From positions 1 through 5,319 of the forward strand of contig WOZN01000070.1 of assembly GCA_011620245.1 (NCBI GenBank): a DNA stretch of 5,319 nt, in the 5' to 3' direction. This document shows, one piece after another, positions 1 through 4,937 of this stretch; the stretch's first letter is position 1, and every line of letters starts with the position of its first letter. Both the position numbers and the translations under genes were made by a program. The notes under the pieces were generated by a model that saw nothing but the letters and a program-made list of their open reading frames with translations, did no database searches and was not told where the DNA came from. This DNA is from Acidovorax sp. Lineage in GTDB: Bacteria; Pseudomonadota; Gammaproteobacteria; Burkholderiales; Burkholderiaceae_C.

Positions 1-1204
1 CGATGTTGCCCTTGAACATGATCTCGCCCATGGTTTCGCCGTCCCAGGGCACGGGCTGCATGGTTTCGGGGTCGAGCACCTGCACATCGCGCTGCAGGTG
101 GTAGCGCACGCCCTGGCGGGCGTTGAGGCGGGCGCGCTCGCCGATGTCGAGGCTGTTCCACGCATCGTGCTTGGCGCACACCGTGGCCGGGCCATACACC
201 TCGGTGAGGCCATAGACATGGGTGAGGTCAAAGCCCATCTTCTCCATGCCCTCGATCATCGAGGCGGGCGGCGCGGCGCCCGCCACCATGGCTTTCACGC
301 CCGCGGGCACCCCTTCCTTCATCGCGGCGGGCGCGTTGACCAGCAGGCCATGCACGATGGGCGCGCCGCAGTAATGCGTGACGCCATGGTTGCGAATGGC
401 GTCAAAAATCGCCTGCGCCTCGACGCGGCGCAGGCACACGTTGACGCCTGCACGCGCCGCTACCGTCCACGGGAAACACCAGCCGTTGCAATGGAACATG
501 GGCAGCGTCCACAGATAGACGGCGTGCTTGGGCATGTCCCATTCCAGCACATTGCTGACGGCGTTGGTGGCCGCGCCCCGGTGGTGGTAGACCACGCCCT
601 TGGGGTTGCCCGTGGTGCCTGACGTGTAGTTGAGGGCAATGGCGTCCCATTCGTCAGCGGGCAATTCCCAGGCGAACTGCGGGTCGCCGCCGGCCAGGAA
701 GGCCTCGTAGGTGGTGTTGCCGAGCCGCTGGCTGGCGGGGCCGTAAACGGCATCCTCCACCTCGATCAGCAGCAGCGGCGTCTGGCGCTGGCGCAGCGCC
801 AGCGCCTTGACCATGGTGGGGGCGAACTCGGGGTCCACGATCACGGCCCTGGCCTCGCCATGGTCGAGCATGAAGGCGATGGCCTCGGGATCGAGCCGCG
901 TGTTCAGGGCATTGAGCACCGCGCCCGCCATGGGCACGCCAAAATGCGCCTCCACCATGGGCGGCGTGTTGGGCAGCATCACGGCCACGGTGTCGTTCTT
1001 GCCAATGCCCGAGAGCGCCAGCGCGCTGGCCAGCTGGCGGCAGCGCGCGTAGGTTTGCGCCCAGGTCTGGCGCAAATCGCCGTGCACGATGGCCAGGCGG
1101 TCAGGGTACACCTCGGCGGTGCGCTCGATGAACCCCAGGGGCGACAGGGGTGCGAAGTTGGCTTCGGTGCGGGGCAGGTGCTGATCGTAGATGCTGACGG
1201 TCAT
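1..1204 (-). CDS. AMP-forming acyl-CoA synthetase (fatty/carboxylic acid-CoA ligase), C-terminus off the left edge
   Basis: This is an ANL-superfamily adenylating enzyme, expected to convert a carboxylic acid, ATP and CoA to acyl-CoA, AMP and PPi in the cytoplasm. The 401 codons present read without a break. The P-loop-like motif YTSGTTGNPKG lies at residues 193-203, a FHCNGWCFPW stretch at 237-246, and the A5 motif YGLTE at 331-335. The reading ends in GETMGEIMFKGNI, just before the region where the TGD motif, hinge and C-terminal lid (with its catalytic Lys) would follow. Relatives are about 545 residues long, so roughly a quarter is missing because of the window edge, not because of a mutation. 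The start is supported by GGAGA at 1211-1215, six bases upstream of the ATG, and by the absence of another in-frame ATG nearby. The HCNGW signature resembles medium/long-chain fatty acyl-CoA and methylmercaptopropionate-CoA ligase-like enzymes. The actual substrate cannot be read from the sequence. It is transcribed divergently from the peroxidase gene. Confidence 0.94.
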   Translation of the reverse strand, partial: MTVSIYDQHLPRTEANFAPLSPLGFIERTAEVYPDRLAIVHGDLRQTWAQTYARCRQLASALALSGIGKNDTVAVMLPNTPPMVEAHFGVPMAGAVLNALNTRLDPEAIAFMLDHGEARAVIVDPEFAPTMVKALALRQRQTPLLLIEVEDAVYGPASQRLGNTTYEAFLAGGDPQFAWELPADEWDAIALNYTSGTTGNPKGVVYHHRGAATNAVSNVLEWDMPKHAVYLWTLPMFHCNGWCFPWTVAARAGVNVCLRRVEAQAIFDAIRNHGVTHYCGAPIVHGLLVNAPAAMKEGVPAGVKAMVAGAAPPASMIEGMEKMGFDLTHVYGLTEVYGPATVCAKHDAWNSLDIGERARLNARQGVRYHLQRDVQVLDPETMQPVPWDGETMGEIMFKGNI

Positions 1205-1269
1205 GAAGATTCTCCAATGCGGGACAACCTCGAACTTTACCCGCCGCGCGGCCCTGCCCGCGCTGGCGT

Positions 1270-1311
1270 TTGACGCAACGCAATAACCATACCTGCTATA
1301 GGGAATAGAAT
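1270..1311 (+). promoter_or_regulatory. Candidate ccp promoter: FNR-like box plus -10 TAGAAT
   Basis: TAGAAT at 1306-1311 matches the -10 consensus at 5 of 6 positions. The -35 position with a 17-base spacer (1283-1288, ATAACC) is poor. Upstream, TTGAC-GCAA-CGCAA at 1270-1283 resembles the FNR/Anr site TTGAT-N4-ATCAA: the left half is good, the right half matches only 3 of 5. Its centre lies about 41.5 bases upstream of the predicted start near 1318, the usual position for class II activation, where a weak -35 is expected. Bacterial diheme peroxidases are known in several proteobacteria to be controlled by FNR-type regulators. An alternative is the extended -10 TGCTATAGG at 1294-1302. This is inference from spacing and motif. 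Confidence 0.35.
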
Positions 1312-1314
1312 CAA
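1286..1314 (-). promoter_or_regulatory. Candidate sigma-70 promoter for the acyl-CoA synthetase gene
   Basis: Read on the minus strand, TTGATT (1309-1314, 4 of 6 matches to TTGACA) and TATGGT (1286-1291, 4 of 6 to TATAAT) are separated by exactly 17 bases. Initiation would fall near 1279, giving a leader of about 75 bases before the ATG at 1204. It overlaps the candidate promoter of the divergent peroxidase gene, so the two may compete. The hexamers are only partial matches; the call rests on their spacing and location. Confidence 0.35.
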
Positions 1315-1319
1315 TCTGC

Positions 1320-1338
1320 CAGTCTGGACTGAGTCCAG
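1320..1338. repeat. Two overlapping palindromes, operator-like
   Basis: CAGTC-TG-GACTG at 1320-1331 and CTGGACT-G-AGTCCAG at 1324-1338 are both perfect inverted repeats and share the central GGACT block. Together they give three alternating AGTC/GACT units about six bases apart. They begin just after the predicted ccp start point, where a repressor would block initiation or clearance. I do not recognise the binding protein. The same bases could instead form a small hairpin at the 5' end of the ccp mRNA. Confidence 0.4.
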
Positions 1339-1492
1339 GGTGTTCAGGGTGGGGCTCCCAACCGGGGGATCCGCCCCGGCGCTCAAAGAGGTCGCGCAGT
1401 CGCCTGGCTGCGCCAGCCCGGCGGCCGTCTCCCTGCACGCCAGCGTGCCGGAAGGCGCATTCACCCACAGCCAGGTATTTATGGAGTAACGA
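1339..1492 (+). other. Structured leader upstream of the peroxidase gene
   Basis: If transcription starts near 1318, the peroxidase mRNA has an untranslated leader of about 175 bases. It contains a GC-rich hairpin, CCGGGG/CCCCGG with a six-base loop (1362-1379), and a smaller one, CTGGC-TGC-GCCAG (1404-1416). Neither is followed by a run of T, so they are not terminators. The leader ends in GGAG at 1483-1486, six bases before the ccp ATG. I see no supported gene here. Confidence 0.3.
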
Positions 1493-2515
1493 ATGAACAC
1501 CCGATTGCCCCCCCTCATGAAAGCCGTTGCCGCAGCTCTTGCCACATCGGCTGCGCTGCTGGTCACCGGCCCCCTGCAGGCTGCAGACAAAGAGCCCATT
1601 TCCCCGATCAAGCCCGCCAAGGTCACAAACCCTGCAATGGTGGAACTGGGCAAGAAATTGTTCTTCGACCCGCGCCTGTCGCGCTCGGGTTTCATTTCCT
1701 GCAACTCGTGCCACAACCTGAGCATGGGCGGCAGCGACAACCTCAAGACCTCGATCGGCCACAACTGGCACAAGGGCTCCATCAACTCGCCCACGGTCCT
1801 CAACTCCAGCATGAACCTGGCCCAGTTCTGGGATGGCCGCGCCAAGGACCTGCAAGCCCAGGCCGGCGGCCCCATCGACAACCCTGGCGAAATGGCCTTC
1901 ACCCACGAGCTGGCCGTCAACATACTGACATCCATCCCCGCCTACCGGACCGAGTTCAAGAATGCGTTCAAGAAGGAGCCGATCGATATCGACCAGGTCA
2001 CGCTGGCCATCGCCACGTTCGAAGAAACACTGGTCACCCCCAACTCGCGCTTCGACCAATGGCTGGTTGGCAAGACCAACGCACTGAGCAAGGACGAGAT
2101 CGCGGGCTACCAGCTCTTCAAGAACAGCGGTTGCGTGTCCTGCCACAACGGCCCCGCCGTGGGCGGTAACTCGTTCCAGAAGATGGGTGTCGTCGAGCCC
2201 TACAAGGACACCACCGGCGCCCAGGGGCGCTTTGCCGTCACGGGCAAGGACGCCGACCGCTTCAACTTCAAGGTACCCACGCTGCGCAACGTGGAGCTGA
2301 CCTACCCCTACTTCCACGACGGCGCGGCCGACACGCTGACGCAGGCCGTGACCACCATGGGCCGCATTCAGCTCGGCCGCACCTTCACCGCCGACGAAAA
2401 CGCCAAGATCGTGGCCTTTCTCAAGACGCTGACGGGCGAGCAGCCCAAGCTCACGCTGCCCATCCTGCCGCCATCGAGCGACAACACGCCGCGCCCAAAG
2501 CCTTTCGACAACTGA
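1493..2515 (+). CDS. ccp: Diheme cytochrome c peroxidase, periplasmic
   Basis: This enzyme reduces H2O2 to water in the periplasm using two electrons from reduced cytochrome c. The 340-residue protein starts with a signal peptide: Arg4/Lys10, then a hydrophobic stretch 11-27, with likely cleavage after Ala30 or Ala31. Two c-type heme sites are present, C70-N-S-C73-H74 (N-terminal, peroxidatic heme) and C214-V-S-C217-H218 (C-terminal, electron-transferring heme). Between them are the family landmarks SIGHxWxxGxxNSPT (His90), FWDGRA (Trp113) and NPGEM (Glu133). Met289 in TMGRIQLG is the likely sixth ligand of the electron-transfer heme. Length and order are normal for bacterial CcpA-type peroxidases. 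The start is fixed by an in-frame TAA at 1487-1489 and by GGAG at 1483-1486. The tail after residue 315 is Pro-rich and probably disordered. A MauG-type cofactor-maturing role is less likely because no amine dehydrogenase genes are nearby. It is followed by dnaG in the same direction, with no convincing terminator between. Confidence 0.96.
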   Translation: MNTRLPPLMKAVAAALATSAALLVTGPLQAADKEPISPIKPAKVTNPAMVELGKKLFFDPRLSRSGFISCNSCHNLSMGGSDNLKTSIGHNWHKGSINSPTVLNSSMNLAQFWDGRAKDLQAQAGGPIDNPGEMAFTHELAVNILTSIPAYRTEFKNAFKKEPIDIDQVTLAIATFEETLVTPNSRFDQWLVGKTNALSKDEIAGYQLFKNSGCVSCHNGPAVGGNSFQKMGVVEPYKDTTGAQGRFAVTGKDADRFNFKVPTLRNVELTYPYFHDGAADTLTQAVTTMGRIQLGRTFTADENAKIVAFLKTLTGEQPKLTLPILPPSSDNTPRPKPFDN

Positions 2516-2549
2516 GAACGTGAACGGGTTCTGAGATCGTGAACAGGTT
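2512..2549. repeat. Two tandem 19-bp repeats with nested palindromes
   Basis: The unit CTGAGAACGTGAACGGGTT (2512-2530) is followed directly by CTGAGATCGTGAACAGGTT (2531-2549), identical at 17 of 19 positions, then by a partial CTAAG. Each unit with the next two bases contains a ten-base palindrome, GAACGGGTTC (2522-2531) and GAACAGGTTC (2541-2550), exactly 19 bases apart. The first copy starts inside the ccp stop region. The spacing of nearly two helical turns would place both palindromes on the same face of the DNA, as for a protein that binds cooperatively. There is no T run, so a terminator is unlikely. Confidence 0.6.
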
Positions 2550-2571
2550 CTAAGGGATGCGGAAATTGCCA

Positions 2572-2745
2572 ATGTCCCGTTTATGGCGAGCGCTGGCCGC
2601 AGGTGCTGTTGGAGCCGCAGCGCTCAGCCTTGCCTGGCACCCCGATCACGGCACTGGCAGGCGCATCCAACCGCCGTTTCTAGGTTCAAAATACCCGGGT
2701 GTCCATCCCCCAATCTTTCATTCAGGAACTGCTCGCGCGCGTTGA
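2572..2745 (+). CDS. Doubtful small open frame with signal-peptide-like N-terminus
   Basis: An open frame of 57 codons starts at ATG 2572, preceded by GGAA at 2561-2564. An in-frame ATG at 2557 is also possible but has its AAGGG too close. The translation opens MSRLWRALAAGAVGAAALSL, which looks like the start of an exported or membrane-anchored protein. It then turns into a Pro/His/Arg-rich stretch with no recognisable domain, and the last 47 bases overlap the beginning of dnaG. It could be the 5' stub of a decayed gene, a real small protein, or chance in GC-rich DNA. I favour chance or a remnant. Confidence 0.13.
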   Translation: MSRLWRALAAGAVGAAALSLAWHPDHGTGRRIQPPFLGSKYPGVHPPIFHSGTARAR

Positions 2746-4675
2746 CGTAGTGGACATCGTGGGCCGCTATGTGCAGCTCAAGAAGGGCGGTGCCAATTTC
2801 ATGGGGCTGTGCCCTTTTCATAGCGAAAAGTCGCCCTCCTTCAGCGTCAGCCCCGCCAAGCAGTTCTATCACTGTTTTGGTTGCGGCAAGAACGGCAACG
2901 CCATCAGCTTTCTGATGGAACACGCGGGCATGGGTTTCGTCGAGGCCGTGCAGGACCTGGCCCGGCAGGTGGGCCTGCAGGTGCCCGACGATGGCATTTC
3001 CCCCCAGGAAAAGGAGCGCGCCGCCGCCGCCCGGCAAAAACAGGCCACATTGACCGATGTGCTCGAAAAGGCCGCAGATGCTTATCGCCAGCAGTTGCGC
3101 ATATCACCCCGGGCCGTGGCGTATTTCAAGGGCCGGGGCGTGTCGGGCGCGGTGGCCAAGCGCTATGGCCTGGGCTATGCGCCCGAAGGCTGGCGCAGCC
3201 TGGCCAGTGTTTTTGCGCATTACGACGACCCGCTGCTCGAAGAAAGCGGGCTGGTCATCGTCAATGACGAAGATGGCGGCAAACGCTACGACCGCTTTCG
3301 CGACCGGGTAATGTTTCCGATCCGCAACGTCAAGGGCGAATGCATCGGCTTTGGCGGCCGGGTGCTGGGCGATGAAAAACCCAAATACCTCAATTCGCCG
3401 GAAACCCCGGTGTTCCACAAGGGCCGCGAGCTCTATGGCCTGTTCGAGGCCCGCACCGCCATCCGCGAGCAGGGCTTTGCGCTGGTGACCGAGGGCTACA
3501 TGGACGTGGTGGCGCTGGCGCAACTGGGTTTCCCGAACGCCGTGGCCACGCTGGGCACGGCCTGCACGCCCGAACATGTGCAAAAACTGCTGCGCTTCAC
3601 CGAATCGGTGGTGTTCAGCTTTGATGGCGATGCCGCCGGCCGCCGGGCGGCCCGCAAGGCGCTCGACGGCGCCCTGCCCCATGCCAGCGACACGCGCAGC
3701 ATCAAGTTTCTGTTTCTGCCGCCCGAGCACGACCCGGACAGCTTTGTGCGCGCACATGGCGCCGACGCCTTTGCCCGCCTCATTCGCGATGCCGTTCCGC
3801 TGAGCCGCTTCCTGGTCGAAGCCGCCAGCGAAAGCTGCGACCTGGGCACGGCAGAGGGCCGCGCGCACATGGCCAGCAATGCCCGGCCGCTGTGGAGCGC
3901 CCTGCCCGAGGGGGTGCTGCGGCGCCAGGTGCTCACCGAGCTGGCCCAACTGGCCCAGCTGGACGCCCACGACCTGTCCGACCTCTGGAGCAAGACCGCC
4001 GCCCAGGAGGCAGCGCGCCACCCCGGCGCCATTGCGCCGCACCGCCATGCCGGCGCACCAGCGGACGAGCCTCCATGGGGCCTGCCTGCCGATCCCGGCT
4101 GGCCACCGCCAGGCAGTGGCATATACGGTTCGCCCCAGAAACTGCCCTATCGCAAAAGCGGCGACTGGAAAGGCGGCAGCTGGAAAAAAAAGGACGCCGC
4201 ACCCTGGCCGCCCCAGCCACGCCTGCCGCGCACGCCCACCGCCAGCCGCGCAGACCACGCCGCAAGGCTGCTGTTGTCGCATATGGCGTTTCTGGAAGAT
4301 CTGACGCAGGACGACCACGCCACACTGTGCGCCCAGCCCGCCCCGCATGGCCCGCTGTTCAACTGGCTGGAAGGGCAGTTCCACGAGCACGGCCCGCAGG
4401 CCTGGGCGCTGCTGCGGGAAAGCCTGCGCGGCCACCCCTGTGAAGCCCTGGCAGTGAAAGTGATGACCGGCTCGCACGCCCAGACCGACGGCGATCTGCA
4501 CGAATTGCGGCTGGAGCTGCGCGATCTGCTGAACCGCATGCTCATCGAAGACATCAATGCCCAGCAAAAAGCCCTGATCCTTCAGGCGGCGCAAGACCCC
4601 ACCGCGCTGGAACGCTACCGCGCCCTGGAACAGCGGCGCAATGCGCTGCAAGGCATATTGCCGCACACCTCTTGA
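2699..4675 (+). CDS. dnaG: DNA primase DnaG
   Basis: DnaG makes the short RNA primers that start leading-strand and Okazaki-fragment synthesis, working with the replicative helicase DnaB. The CHC2 zinc-binding domain has Cys38, His41, Cys59 and Cys62. The catalytic core keeps Arg146, Arg221, Lys229 and Tyr230 of the basic face. The TOPRIM acidic residues are Glu265 and Asp269 (EGYMD), Asp309 and Asp311 (FDGD), and Asp345 and Asp347 (DPD), at the same numbers as in E. coli. The C-terminal helicase-binding domain covers about 515-658. The 658 residues exceed the E. coli protein (581), mainly because of a Pro/Gly/Trp-rich linker at about 435-512. The start is GTG: an in-frame TAG lies at 2681-2683, no ATG follows before the conserved SIPQSFIQELLARVD segment, and the next Met (35) would damage the zinc domain. 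The ribosome binding site is poor, in keeping with the low expression usual for primase. rpoD follows, as in the macromolecular synthesis operon. Confidence 0.98.
   Translation: MSIPQSFIQELLARVDVVDIVGRYVQLKKGGANFMGLCPFHSEKSPSFSVSPAKQFYHCFGCGKNGNAISFLMEHAGMGFVEAVQDLARQVGLQVPDDGISPQEKERAAAARQKQATLTDVLEKAADAYRQQLRISPRAVAYFKGRGVSGAVAKRYGLGYAPEGWRSLASVFAHYDDPLLEESGLVIVNDEDGGKRYDRFRDRVMFPIRNVKGECIGFGGRVLGDEKPKYLNSPETPVFHKGRELYGLFEARTAIREQGFALVTEGYMDVVALAQLGFPNAVATLGTACTPEHVQKLLRFTESVVFSFDGDAAGRRAARKALDGALPHASDTRSIKFLFLPPEHDPDSFVRAHGADAFARLIRDAVPLSRFLVEAASESCDLGTAEGRAHMASNARPLWSALPEGVLRRQVLTELAQLAQLDAHDLSDLWSKTAAQEAARHPGAIAPHRHAGAPADEPPWGLPADPGWPPPGSGIYGSPQKLPYRKSGDWKGGSWKKKDAAPWPPQPRLPRTPTASRADHAARLLLSHMAFLEDLTQDDHATLCAQPAPHGPLFNWLEGQFHEHGPQAWALLRESLRGHPCEALAVKVMTGSHAQTDGDLHELRLELRDLLNRMLIEDINAQQKALILQAAQDPTALERYRALEQRRNALQGILPHTS
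4184..4192 (+). other. A8G run with in-frame A AAA AAG slippery heptamer inside dnaG
   Basis: The codons for Lys496-Lys498 form eight consecutive A followed by G. Bases 4186-4192 read A AAA AAG in the zero frame, the same heptamer that drives -1 frameshifting in E. coli dnaX. A purine-rich GGAAAGG at 4167-4173 lies 12 bases upstream and could act like an internal Shine-Dalgarno. A -1 shift would replace the helicase-binding domain with an 83-residue Ala/Pro/Arg-rich tail ending at the TGA 4441-4443. No strong stem-loop is seen directly downstream; only CTGG/CCAG at 4204-4216. Shifting is therefore a possibility, not a call. Confidence 0.3.
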
Positions 4676-4697
4676 AATCTCGTGCAGCCGGTACAAT
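4671..4697 (+). promoter_or_regulatory. Candidate rpoD promoter overlapping the dnaG stop codon
   Basis: TACAAT at 4692-4697 matches the -10 consensus at 5 of 6 positions and lies in the dnaG-rpoD spacer. CTTGAAA at 4671-4677 includes the dnaG stop TGA; it resembles a -35 element and is identical to the E. coli heat-shock sigma-32 -35 core. The gap between TTGAAA and TACAAT is only 14 bases, short for sigma-70, and no CCCCAT-type -10 is present. Either the -10 works with a poor -35, or another factor is involved. E. coli also has an internal promoter, partly heat-shock controlled, for rpoD. Confidence 0.42.
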
Positions 4698-4703
4698 GTA
4701 GGG

Positions 4704-4937
4704 TTTTTCGGCAAGAGCGACAGCAGCACCTCCGAGCCGGGCCATGGATACAGCCACGCACCTATGCGCTGATGGGCCCACTTATCGCAAGGACTGCACA
4801 CCAAATGTTCGCCCAGACATCTTGTCTCTGAGGATTATTCCTCCAACTGCAGAAGCCCTGCTTTTGCAATGCCCCCGCGCCGGGATCTGAGGCGCTTGCG
4901 TTTTCTTTGTGTCCGTTTTTGACTCCGAGGTTGTTCC
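4704..4937 (+). promoter_or_regulatory. Long rpoD leader with a row of small hairpins
   Basis: This stretch holds no convincing gene. Four hairpins follow one another. AGACA-TCT-TGTCT is at 4815-4827 and GAGGA-TTAT-TCCTC at 4830-4843. TGCAGAAG/CTTTTGCA (4848-4868) has eight pairs, one of them G-U, and a five-base loop. GCGCC/GGCGC (4877-4895) is followed by the broken T-rich run TTGCGTTTTCTTT. The last resembles a weak intrinsic terminator or attenuator and competes with CCCG-CGC-CGGG (4874-4884). A 48-codon frame from ATG 4744 ends at TGA 4888-4890 in the loop of that last hairpin, but it lacks a good ribosome binding site. The structures could mark RNA processing between dnaG and rpoD or control of sigma synthesis. 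Confidence 0.3.

Noticed and set aside
98..622. A 174-codon plus-strand frame opposite the acyl-CoA synthetase
   Set aside because: His/Arg/Ala-rich translation typical of the antisense of a GC-rich gene. The minus-strand frame carries all the adenylation motifs.
782..802. Perfect hairpin with nine-base arms (CTGGCGCTG / CAGCGCCAG) and a three-base loop
   Set aside because: It lies inside the synthetase gene and results from common codons for the stretch ALALRQRQ. No T run or other sign of function.
1296..1319. CTAT/ATAG elements resembling an OxyR site in the ccp upstream region
   Set aside because: The spacing between CTAT (1296-1299) and ATAG (1305-1308) is five rather than seven bases, and the remaining quarter-sites do not match.
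1274..1489. An open stretch upstream of and in frame with ccp, ending in TAA at 1487-1489
   Set aside because: It has no ATG, only GTG at 1340 and 1349 without a ribosome site, and the translation has no recognisable features. It is useful only because its stop fixes the ccp start.
1237..1935. A 232-codon minus-strand frame opposite the first part of ccp and its control region
   Set aside because: No domain or sensible start context, and it conflicts with the well-supported peroxidase. Treated as a shadow.
1493..2515. MauG-type enzyme instead of a peroxidase
   Set aside because: The two share the diheme fold, but the Met289 context, the FWDGRA and NPGEM landmarks and the lack of amine dehydrogenase genes fit a CcpA-type peroxidase better.
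2515..2532. AGAAC/GTTCT stem after the ccp stop as a terminator
   Set aside because: Only five pairs, low GC and no following T run. It is better explained as part of the tandem repeat.
2631..2663. Imperfect stem GCCTG/CAGGC upstream of dnaG as a terminator or riboswitch
   Set aside because: Five pairs, then mismatches, no T tract and no recognised riboswitch core.
3104..4804. A 566-codon open frame on the minus strand opposite dnaG
   Set aside because: It mirrors a GC-rich coding strand, encodes no recognisable domain and lies opposite a fully conserved primase. Long antisense frames are expected from this codon usage.
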